The notes below the pieces were generated by a model. It did no database searches, was not told the DNA's origin, and saw only the letters and a list, made by a program, of their open reading frames with translations. A program made the position numbers and the translations under genes. 64,000 bases of DNA from Isoetes taiwanensis. Its lineage: Eukaryota > Streptophyta > Lycopodiopsida > Isoetales > Isoetaceae. Positions 1 to 9,207 of this stretch are shown here, in pieces (the stretch's first letter is position 1; each line of letters starts with the position of its first letter). The stretch is taken from assembly GCA_021234155.1 (NCBI GenBank), contig JAJEKV010000005.1, positions 21,314,089 to 21,378,088 of the forward strand, in the 5' to 3' direction.

Positions 1-482
1 TATGTGAAAAAATATAATATTAATACAAATTGCAAGTTCAAACAATGGTGGTCTCATATCATAAAAATAGTCTAGCCTCCATATTCGACTGTCATCTCTT
101 CTTGGCCCTCAAATATGCGGCGGGAGCGAGCCTTACACGGAATTACAAACCACCAAGTATCTTGCAAAGGATCTGGAATGAAGGTGACCTACAAAACCTC
201 TATTACATTAGCTCATTTAGTATTCGCATATATAAAATTTATCAAATCTAAGTAAACATACTTGTTCACATTGCTCAACCCTCGCGAGCGTGTCTTGACC
301 ACGATATCGACGAGTCGAATCTAGTGAATACAAACCACTATGATCTTTGCGTATCGTGGCATGAGCACCAGTACATACAAGATCAAACCATTCTACATCA
401 AACAACATTGCTTTGAATACGCTACCGACATCGACCTCAATGATAGTCTTAATAGTTCCAATCCATTCCAACATTGCTTCGA
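1..482 (-). pseudogene. CACTA-2 TNP2 transposase, C-terminal part (left of the nested insertion)
   Basis: The minus-strand reading frame at 217-474 resembles the C-terminal domain of plant CACTA TNP2 transposases (DUF4216-like). It has the pattern LEWIGTIKTIIEVD, then FKAMLFDVEWFD, then EQCEQVCLLRF, matching the family's 'G.I.EIIELDYG.FKVVLFKC.WFD ... Q..QVFY'. The frame is cut at 482 by CACTA-1. Reading from 13706 straight into 482 across the CGA duplication gives a continuous TNP2-like frame (SADLNPVEAM followed by LEWIGTIKT), so the two pieces were one gene before the insertion. The rest of the element lies left of the window. Positions 1-216 hold no recognisable coding. Confidence 0.72.
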
Positions 483-526
483 CACTACAAGAGAATGATT
501 GTTAGGCATCAGAATAAGCATCAGAT
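483..526 (+). repeat. CACTA-1 left terminal inverted repeat
   Basis: A 44-bp terminal repeat begins CACTACAAGAGAATGA and runs into the first two CATCAG subterminal motifs. It pairs with 13662-13705 with three mismatches by eye. Position 483 follows the CGA target duplication. Confidence 0.93.
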
Positions 527-1025
527 AGCCTTCATGAAACAGAGTACTGCACATGCTCTCAGATCTGATGATTAATCTGATGTATATTTTCTGATGCATA
601 GGTGTCAGACTAAGCATCAGAAAAATTGTTAGAATAAGCATCAGATAATCATCACAACACACATCAGAAAAATTGTCAGGTTAGTTGTCAGATTAAGCAT
701 CAGGTAAAACGTCAAATTTATAGTCAGATTACTCTTCACACTAAGCATCAGGAAACACATCAGATGGATGGTTAGATAAATTGTCAGATTAAGCATCAAG
801 AGAATTGTCAGGTGAGTTGTCAGATTAAGCATCAGATGGATAGTTAGCTTAATCCTCATATTAAGCATCAGGTAAAACGTCACATTTATAGTCAGATTAC
901 TCTTCACACTAGGCACCAGGAAAAACATCAGATGGATGGTTAGATTAATTGTCAGATTAAGCATCAAGAGAATTGTCATATTAGTTGTCAGAATAAGCAT
1001 CAGGTTAATCGTCAGGTTGTTGGTC
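507..1025 (+). repeat. CACTA-1 left subterminal repeat array
   Basis: Dozens of short direct motifs of the forms GCATCAG, GTCAGATTA and GTCAGGT recur at about 10-20 bp spacing, with longer near-duplicates (e.g. the blocks at about 740-840 and 900-970). Such arrays bind the accessory protein (TNPA type) in En/Spm elements. Reading frames through the array are composition artefacts. Confidence 0.85.
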
Positions 1026-1228
1026 AAGATAGTAGTTACTATGCTAATATTTTAGTCAAAAGAGAAATTAGATTTGTTGCAAAACCATAAAGACATCGCG
1101 GTCAAGAAAACCAAATAAACACAATACAATGCAATTTTAAAACCAATACAATATCTCAAAATGCAATAACACTTTACTATTACAAAAAGATTGTCATTAC
1201 ATATAAAAGAAAGAAAACATGTGTGCCC

Positions 1229-4200
1229 TTAGATGCCCTTTTGAAGAGATCTATACTGTGCAATGTTTTTTGTGACAGTTGCATCCATAAAATCGGGACT
1301 CAACTTCCTAATGCCCTTGCCCTTGCACTTTTTGCTATTTTTCCTTGAAGTAGATGCGTTGTCACTCCTTTTAGTTGCTTCCTCCACAACCTTCTTCTTC
1401 CTAACCATTATCTCTTTCTCCCTCCTTGCATCTTCCATTCCCTTCTCCACCAAATCACGAGCCCAATCGGGTGTACCTTCATGCGCACCTTCCATGTCAA
1501 TGTTATCTTCGTCAGCATCAATCCCATTTCCTTCTATCATGGCTGCCCCTGCACCATAAAGCTCATCCCTATCATGTTCTTCATCTTCCCCATCCGCATC
1601 TCCTTCACCTCCAACTATTTCAATGTCATTGTTGTCTCTCTCCTCCTCGCCATGGGCATCACCTCCTAAATCTTCCACTATTTCCTCTTCTCTTCGATTT
1701 CGGTGCACCTCCTTGTTTGCCTCCTAAAAAAAATAAAAGTTGCACTCAAGTTAGAATAATAATATAGTTATAACATAGGAAATTTAACATGTTCCTTAAA
1801 AATATATTTATCTTTTGTATATAAAAATATTTCAGATCCAAATTTTCTAATTTTTCAAATGAAATCAATATATTTATCTTTTATATGTACATAAGAATAT
1901 TTCAGCTCCAAATTTTCTGATTTTTCAAACAAAATAAAAATTGTAATGCTCAGAAACAAGAAAACCTGTTTTTGTCGTTTTCGCTCCTTATTCTTCCTTG
2001 CCCCCTTTTTTCCTATATGATCTGCTGCCTTGTACTACAAAAGCAACAGTCATGTTATGATAATTAACCATCTTACTAGAATGTTTTGAAATGTCCAAAC
2101 TTACATTTCCGGGAACTTTTCCTTGGTCAATTAAAGTCTCTCGATAAACTTTGTATGACCCTTTCTCTACTATTAGCCGAATAGTTTTTGCAGAAGGATA
2201 ACTGCCCCAATCTCGATACTAAATAATTATAAGTTAGCTAAATAAATTTCTTATGAATTAAAATTGCGTATAAATTCTTACATAGTCCGCTTTCATGCCA
2301 GCATGCCCTCGTCGTCCAAAGCCATGTGTCCCATTTCTTGCAGCAGCAGCTCTTATCTGTTGGTCATGATTCCTTCCTTTGTTCTCGATAAATCTGTCCC
2401 AAACTTCAGGCTTAACATGCAAGGGACGGTCTTGAGCACCGCTTCTAGATAACCAGCCCCTATAATTGATACATTAACGACAATTAATGCCAAGATAACA
2501 CAAATAAGATAATAAAGATATCAAACATATATACTTACTTCCAACGATTAAACTTTTGGCCAGCCCTTTTCAGAATATCACGAGCCATCATCCCTTTACC
2601 GTAACGGTTTTCCATATGCGCAACTAATTGCCTCTTCTTGCTCATGCTCACTTTCTTCCAGTGTTTGTCTATTGCCGTGCAATAGAACTTTACAGCATTG
2701 CCAAGTGACGTATCCCATTCTTGGCCCTTTGCATCTAAATGTAGAGTACCACCTTTCACGATAGTGACCTATGCACAATAATAGAATTAACAATAAATTA
2801 AAATATATCCCTGGAATATACACCATGATAGAGAGAAAACATAAGAAAGAGAAATAATGTGTGATCATCCACCCAATTTTATAATCATACTTGCTGCTAC
2901 GATATCTAATCATACCTCACGATTTTTAGTGAGACCAGAGAATGTGACGTCATAATCAGCTTCCGATTCTTCATCCTCCTCCTCGTCTTCTTCTTCTTCT
3001 TCTTCATCCGCATCAAAAGTAGCAGCAGGTGCATTGATGGATTTGGCACTACAAACAAGCATTTGAAATTATCTAATGTTACAGATACTGGAGGAATTCT
3101 CTGAACTTATGGGGCTGGCAATCATAAGTTTTAGAAAGACGGTAAAGGAAGAGGATGCAAGTAAATACAAGCCACAACTGATAACAAATGAATGCAATAT
3201 AAAACGTAGGTCTGCATAACATGGAAGCAAGTGTTGACTGAAAGATGGCAAATGACAATGAATAGCTACTATGGGTTACATCTGTTACTGCTACACTGGT
3301 GCAACATAGGTATAACTTCATTTTCTTTATCGTGCAAAATTGGAGATCTTAGACAAGGCATTTATTTGTCTGAAGAGAAACAGGGCATCCTAACCTCTAA
3401 GAACGTGCATGTTCAAAAAACCAAATTTCAAACGTAGGGACCCATGCTGACGTTGTGTACACACCTTACCCTTGTCTCCTTACGCCTATATTTTCACATG
3501 CATATCAGAGCCTCTGTTCTCCTCCCCACCATATCTAGATTCGGCACATTGAGCACCTAATTCTTTACTGATCTGACCGACTGATCTGACTTCCACCAGT
3601 TGGGTTTTGGTGAGACATTCAGCATTTCTAGCTTAATCAAGTGCATGTCAGGTCATGATGAAGGCAGCAGCTCCAAAGATTCAGAATGTCATGAGCCTGG
3701 TGGAGGCTTCCCTTAAGGGTCAGAGTGGAAATAATTTCAAGGCAGTGCTCCAGGTGTGCCAGGAGAGCCTCTCTGATGCATATGGCCAACTGGGTTCTTC
3801 AATTTCCAGGCTTGGCAGCTATGGTACATCTGGATGAGTGCTGTGCTAACAGAGCATGCCACCTGCATGGATGAGCTCTAAACTCTAGGGCTAGACCAGT
3901 AGTCTGATCTCATGCAAAATACCAGGACCTTGCAGATGACTCTCATCAATTCTCTTGCATTGTTTGTCTCCATGATAAAACATTTCCAAGCAAGGAAATT
4001 GGTTATTAAAATCAATCTAGCATTATAATTTTGCATGAAATGGGGATGATACCATAACGAGGTCTTGGGTTTAGAATGAGCGACTGCTTTTTTACCCATG
4101 ACACAGAAGAGAAGGCTTCTCATAAACTGGTGAAACAAGCCATAGAGGAATCTATAAAGAAGGATGGCAGAAAATAATGGAGGATGGATATGAAATGGGA

Positions 4201-4674
4201 AAAGAGTTTATGAATTAATCTGCGAGAGATAAAAGAAACCAGAGAAATGATGAAGAAAAGATGGGTGGAAAGGCATTCAAAAGATGGGTGGATGGCTCTA
4301 ATCTTAGTCCTGAAACCAATGATCATAGAAAATATAAAGTATTTGAAGTAGATCCCAATGTAAAGCTGACTGGGCAGCAAGTAAACCAGCTTATCATGAT
4401 CTGAAGCACTTACTACCTCTCTATCATATTTCAGTGCAGACAAACCAATGTAAGATCATCATATACCTTGAGCTTGATCCTCGCCTTCCACTTGGTACCG
4501 TTGAGGGAGTACCAATATGTTCAATCCGCTTATCAAGTAAAGCTTTAAACTTCAGCAACTCTTCTCGTCCCAATCTCCCGAATAACTGCGTGACACTAGT
4601 AGCATCGTCTTCAGAATCCTCGCGTGTCCTCCGTGAGCACTCCCCTTTCTTCTTCAAACTCTCCCTTGGGGCCA
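1229..4674 (-). CDS. Ptta/En/Spm-type accessory transposase (Transposase_24-like), multi-exon
   Basis: Seven exons join in frame through GT-AG introns on the minus strand: 4674-4467, 3048-2916, 2768-2539, 2459-2282, 2218-2105, 2034-1966 and 1723-1229 (stop at 1229). Phases agree at every junction, giving about 470 residues. The 5' exon lies upstream of 4674 and was not found. Order of parts: a short N-terminal helix (LFGRLGREELLKFKALLDKR), an acidic run (DADEEEEEEDEEED), the conserved core (HLDAKGQEWD; HVKPEVWDRFIENKGRN; THGFGRRGHAGMKADY), a basic stretch (KKGARKNKERKRQK), then an acidic/basic coiled tail. The core resembles the plant transposase family PF03004 found in CACTA elements, whose members bind subterminal repeats. 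It is transcribed divergently from TNP2, as is usual. The clean splice structure suggests it is intact. The two largest introns hold captured host DNA. Confidence 0.8.
3640..4003 (+). pseudogene. Captured PMEI-domain fragment (invertase/pectin methylesterase inhibitor)
   Basis: Residues such as VCQESLSDAYGQL, then (after a one-base shift near 3833) WMSAVLTEHATCMDEL, and finally LQMTLINSLALFVSM follow the helical pattern of plant PMEI domains: Cys plus 'Y.DAV..L', then 'WLSAALT...TC.DG', then a terminal 'SNALAL' helix. At least one frameshift and two in-frame stops break it. No signal peptide or pectinesterase domain is present. It lies inside the large intron (3049-4466) of the minus-strand accessory gene, in opposite orientation, and is best read as a host-gene piece picked up by the transposon. 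Confidence 0.7.
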
Positions 4675-4837
4675 CTAATTAATAGAAAAAACATGATCAG
4701 ATAATTCTAACTGCAAATTTCAAGAGATTCTAACAGATTTTCCATATTTAATTCACATTTCTGATATGACAGCAATACATATGACAGTTTTTACAAATAC
4801 CTACAAGAGGGTATAATAAAGATCTAATGTGGTCTAC

Positions 4838-5695
4838 AGGATTCCTAACATTCTTGGTAAATGCAGCAATATGATCTACTTGGATCTTAGCCAAAACAAT
4901 CTCTCTGGCACCATTCCTCCACAGCTTGGCAGCATGCCTGTTCAAATGTGGTCTACTGATGGAATACTTTAACATAAGCTGTTTTATAGGCAACCCTGGC
5001 CTTTGTGGCAGAGGGTTGCAGCCTTGTTCTGGTGATCTGAACAATGGAATAGGTGTGGAGATTAGAAGAAAGCCTTCGAGCAGAATGGGCTCTGCACTTT
5101 TGGGATCAATCTTTGCCTTTGCCCTATGTTTGCTGCTAGTTCTAGTGTGTTTTCTGTGGCAGAGAAATGAGAGTGCTCATATTTGTCCATGGTGTGGAAG
5201 ATCTCCAGCCATACCTAAACCTTGGAGACTAACCAGCTTTCAGAAACTGGATCTGGATGTAGAAAATGTGCTTGAATGCCTACATGAAGACAACATAATA
5301 GGCCAAGGTGGGGCTGGAATTGTATACAGAGGTCAGATGCCAAGTGGGGATGTAATTGCTGTTAAGAAGCTTTTTAAGGCTGGCCTTGGATCCAGAAGTG
5401 GGGCACATGATGATCATGGGTTTTCTGCAGAGATTCGAACTCTTGGCAAAATAAGGCATAGAAATATTGTCAAGTTGTTGGGTTTTTGTTCAAATGATGA
5501 TCACAACTTGCTGCTTTATGAGTATATGCCTAATGGGAACTTGGGAGATCTGCTACATGGCAAGAAGAAGAGCCTGCTTGATTGGAATACTAGATATAAA
5601 ATTGCCTTACAGGCAGCCAATGGCCTCTGCTATCTGCACCACGACTGCAATCCTAGAATCATACACAGGGATGTGAAGTCGAGTACTGTTCTTTG
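4838..5695 (+). pseudogene. Captured LRR receptor-like kinase fragment (class XI-like), truncated
   Basis: The fragment begins with part of a leucine-rich repeat ([20 protein letters not shown], 4870-4930). It continues after a break with the post-LRR signature FIGNPGLCG, a transmembrane segment near residues 55-80 of the 4926 frame ([20 protein letters not shown]), and a kinase N-lobe: glycine loop [11 protein letters not shown], catalytic lysine in VIAVKKL, then IVKLLGFC and [18 protein letters not shown]. It stops right after the catalytic-loop HRDVKSS. DFG, activation segment and C-lobe are missing, so no kinase activity is possible. The style fits the CLV1/BAM/HAESA group of LRR-XI kinases. 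It sits within CACTA-1 next to the PMEI fragment, pointing to gene capture. Confidence 0.88.
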
Positions 5696-5699
5696 ATCT

Positions 5700-6190
5700 T
5701 ATGGTTACCAAAAGTAACAGTACAAGTATGCAAATATCTGCTTTACATGCATTTTCCTGTAGCAATACGCAGATATATATTGCTGCTGGCGAAATATATG
5801 GGAATGGGAGGAGAATGACAGAGCTTCAAAAGGGCTTTCCCAAAATTGTTAGTGATCTTGTTGCCTTCTCTTAGCCATTGATTATTTACACTTATAAATG
5901 TAGGTTAGAGTGCATAAGGTATCTATTGACATACACTTATAAAGGTAGGTTAGAGTGCATAAGGTATCCATTGACATAAAGGAAAATATGTCAGGTCCGC
6001 AAGGAGATGCTCTTAAGTAAACAGGAACTAGATCCCCTACGTAACCGCTCATCACAAATGGCTGCACTGGATTATGTTGTTTCTATAGCTAGTGACGTGT
6101 TTGTTCCCACTTTATGATGGTAACATGGCTAAGGTGGTGGAAGGACACTGCAGGTATGTGGCAAATTACTTTGATTTAGAATTAGCAGTG
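5700..6190. other. Non-coding CACTA-1 interior with a short direct duplication
   Basis: I see no coding. A unit of about 55 bp containing 'TAGGTTAGAGTGCATAAGG' is duplicated head to tail at about 5889-5985. Confidence 0.5.
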
Positions 6191-6227
6191 CGAATTAGGA
6201 ATCAGTTTGACTAGAAACCTTATTGCA

Positions 6228-6480
6228 GGTATTTGGGATTTCGGAAGACAATTCAACTAGACCGGAAGAACCTAATCCAGTTACTAGACCTGTATGCAGG
6301 TGGTGCTATATCATGGAAAGAGTTTTCTGTTTCTGTGAAACAAATGCACAAGGGTAGAATGGGGTTACCTATAAAGCGCCTAAAAGTTGCTGATAAGCCC
6401 AAGGAAGAAGACTACTTCTATGCAAATCCACAAGAACGCCTTTGCAAAAATAGATCCTCAATAGACCATTATTTGAATGA
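6228..6480 (+). pseudogene. Exon-like fragment of unrecognised host gene inside CACTA-1
   Basis: An open stretch after an AG acceptor near 6229 reads LGFRKTIQLDRKNLIQLLDL, then ISWKEFSVSVKQMHKGR, then KPKEEDYFYANPQERLCK. Its composition and smooth codon use look like a genuine conserved protein exon, but I cannot name the family. It ends in unrelated AT-rich sequence. Its position beside the PMEI and kinase fragments suggests a third captured piece. Function unknown. Confidence 0.4.
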
Positions 6481-6569
6481 GCAATTTGTCAGAATTCTGG
6501 ACACATGCTTAAGAATTCTGTGCCCATCTTATATATGCAAACTGTTCCACGCATATGCATAATCCACCA

Positions 6570-7290
6570 AAATTGTGGCCAGTCTGGTAGAAGGGCTCTT
6601 TCGCTCTTCCTATTGGGATCCTTATTATCAATTTCGTTACCTCTAATCTCACATATTTTCTTCTCTTCTCCTCTTTAAAAATCTTTATTTCCAGATTGAG
6701 AGATCTGTCAGATAGAATGATTCGATTCAAAATAGGAATGTCAGATAGAATGATTTGATCCAAAACAGGATTGATGGAACTCTTGGTTGTAAATCTCTGC
6801 ATCGCCATTTCCAGGCCTTGCGAGCAAGATTAATTCTTCATTTTATGAAGAGTTATGAAGATTGCTATTGGTATTTGCAAATATTCAACCACTCCTTATT
6901 CCATTGTGTCTATTGTAGCATGATCTTCGGAAAATTCTGGAAATGGCTAACCTTCCCGGAAAAATAGTCGCCGCATTTCAAAGATGAAGAGATCATGACA
7001 ACTGGACGAGCAAGATCAAACTATATTATAGAATGCCCAATACTTACTTGCTAGCAGTGGGAAATCGCAGTGGAGTCGCTGCTGTAGAATCGTGCTTCTT
7101 CTCGGCTTCGAATCTTCAAGAACTTTCAAGAAATGTGTAAATTGGCGGCAAAGAAGTCGAAGGTATTGTAATCAACCAATATCCATTATTGCATTAATGC
7201 ATTGTTGTTGGTTTACGTTAAGCCAAGCCCACTGTTTGTTGGTCTAACGGGTATATAAAGAATTCTCTTTTTTAGTACTAGTAAAATGTG
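6570..7290. other. Non-coding CACTA-1 interior
   Basis: AT-rich sequence with no convincing coding, RNA gene or repeat recognised. Confidence 0.4.
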
Positions 7291-7299
7291 TATTTTTGT

Positions 7300-7575
7300 T
7301 ATTAAGAAAACATTGGGTTCTATAGTAGTTAATTTTTTTTTTGTTATTAGAAAAACCATTGGGTTTGGCTGGTTGATTTTCTACAAAGAGGAATACACAT
7401 GTTATTAAGAAAACCATTGGGCTCTATAGTGATTTTATTTTTGTTATTAAGAAAATCATTGGGTTCTATAGTACACATGTTATTAAGAAAACCATTGGGT
7501 TCTATAGTAAATTTATTTTTGTTACTAAGAAAACCATTGGGTTCTATAGTGATTTTCTACAAAGAGGAATACACA
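7300..7575 (+). repeat. Tandem repeat, ~30-45-bp units
   Basis: About six imperfect copies of a unit built around 'TTATTAAGAAAACCATTGGG' followed by 'TTCTATAGT', alternating with T-rich spacers and twice with 'TTTCTACAAAGAGGAATACAC'-like sequence. The frame through it (LLRKPLGSIV repeats) follows from the repeat and is not a gene. Confidence 0.75.
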
Positions 7576-7702
7576 CTTTGAACGTCACGTGTACCATCCC
7601 TATTAGACCAAGATGAGCACGTCTCGGCATCCTGCTAGCTCTGATTCACAAGGCCACCTTCAATTCCCTCGATCGACGAATTCCCAACAATAAGGTCTCT
7701 CT

Positions 7703-7750
7703 CTCCCCCTCCCTCCCTCCCTCCCTCCCTCCCTCTCTCTCTCTCTCTCA
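7703..7750 (+). repeat. Pyrimidine microsatellite (CCCT)n / (CT)n
   Basis: A run of CCCT units passes into CT dinucleotides, about 45 bp. It may lie in the 5' leader of the downstream SET-like gene. Confidence 0.85.
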
Positions 7751-8327
7751 CATGTTGTGACGTTTCATTTGTTCACCTGCATTTTTGTCATTGTTTCTAG
7801 AAATGAAACTACTTCATCATCTTGCTCAAGCAAGCCTAAGACAGCCTAAAACTTGGTTTCACATGATCCATTGGAGCGACTTGCCACACAAAGATGGTGA
7901 TTGTTGGTGTAAACAAAGGCAAAGGCACTAGCGTAAGAATGTATAGCACGAGACAAGATCACAAAATGAAGTATGGTTGATGCCAAATGCCCCACCTTCG
8001 CCGAGCTTGAGTTGAAGGCACAACAAGAGGCAGACGAGGTAAGAATGGGCATTAAATATTTTTAGTATTTCTTTTGTACCATGTACTAATTTAAGTATTA
8101 TATATAACTTGTAGTACTTCTGAACATGCCGAGAAAGTAGATAGTCCCACGTCTTCATGCTCGGCTCGATTACCCTTTGTATTGTAAAAGTTCCAGCCTA
8201 GTTCGAGGAAACTCAAGAAGTTGAGAGAGGTCGCACAAGGGGAAGTACATTAGCAACACAAATTTTAAAGCCCGCTTCACTAAGTTGTCATATAATCCGC
8301 TCATGCATGTGAAACCGAACCCATTAC

Positions 8328-8996
8328 ATGGTCGATCAACTTCCTTCTCACCTCAAAGCCTCAATTGCTCCATTTGTTCGATCAACTCTAGGTTGTTGGG
8401 AAGGGGAACTGCCACCAATGTTGGAAGAGTTTATGTATTGGGGTCATAAGTACATGATAGCACCTTCTATAAAAATACCACAAGCTGGAAGGGGTTTGTA
8501 TATAATGGATCGCGGTGAATGTCCCATCCGACACTCAACAAAGTTGATGGTATATGGAGGTCCCAACTATCCCTGGGGGTTATGGCATAAACTTGCTTCT
8601 TTTATGCCCAGTATGTCTACTTATGCTATGGCATTGAATGCAGCATCGTTGAGTGAGAAGAAAGATCATGGAGCACATGCTTCACGTAGTGCACGTATAT
8701 ATATTGATGGTCGGCCAAGTGTCCATGGCAATATCGCAGCACTTATAAATAGCTCTCGTGGCTATCCTGAATTAACCAATGCAGAATTTGAAGAGACAAC
8801 AGAATATGATCCACGGTATATGAATGGGTACATTGGACCATATGTGAGGGTGTGTGCCATACGCAGCCTTCATCCTGGAGAGGAATTGTTTGTGAACTAT
8901 CCCTTCAGAAGAGGTATCCCCAGGCGAGTTGAACGCCAAACACGTGGTGAACCTGTTGTTGTACCCTATGGAAGGAAACGTCACATAGATATATAG
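8328..8996 (+). CDS. SET-domain protein carried by CACTA-1
   Basis: A 222-residue open frame that is nearly all SET domain (protein lysine methyltransferase fold), in the right order: the SET-N glycine motif AGRGLYIM (residues ~50), KLMVYGG in place of the 'I.EY.GE' strand, YAMALNA for the substrate strand, YIDGRPSVHGNIAALINSS...TNAEF for the SET-C 'iDa...GN.arfiNHSC.PN.e' region, and VCAIRSLHPGEELFVNY for the closing 'AlrdI..GEEL..dY' strand with its catalytic tyrosine. The classical NHSC is altered to NSSR. There is no pre-SET or post-SET cysteine cluster, so activity is uncertain. The start at 8328 is the first Met; an upstream exon is possible. It lies 210 bp upstream of the first TNP2 exon on the same strand and could be spliced to it or be a separate gene. 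The same domain occurs in CACTA-2. Confidence 0.82.
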   Translation: MVDQLPSHLKASIAPFVRSTLGCWEGELPPMLEEFMYWGHKYMIAPSIKIPQAGRGLYIMDRGECPIRHSTKLMVYGGPNYPWGLWHKLASFMPSMSTYAMALNAASLSEKKDHGAHASRSARIYIDGRPSVHGNIAALINSSRGYPELTNAEFEETTEYDPRYMNGYIGPYVRVCAIRSLHPGEELFVNYPFRRGIPRRVERQTRGEPVVVPYGRKRHIDI

Positions 8997-9207
8997 TCAT
9001 GTATCATTTGGTTTATGTTGTCATAATTATAGAACACATGTCATTTTCCAAGATTAATGGTTTAAAGCTAATAATGTTAATGATTTAAAATGTTGCATGG
9101 TTTAAATAGGTCAATGTGTATTATTTACAATGCGTGTATTACTCTATTTCATATTACTTTATTAACACACATGTATAAATGCCCACTTTATTTCTTATAT
9201 TTACAGT

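Noticed and set aside
641-1027. 128-codon minus-strand frame rich in Asn/Leu/Thr/Ile
   Set aside because: It is the CACTA-1 subterminal repeat read as protein.
1263-1767. Plus-strand frames over 1263-1767
   Set aside because: Antisense shadows of the last exon of the accessory transposase gene.
4838-5695. A functional LRR receptor kinase gene
   Set aside because: It stops after HRDVKSS with no DFG or C-lobe, is broken at the LRR end, and lies inside a transposon.
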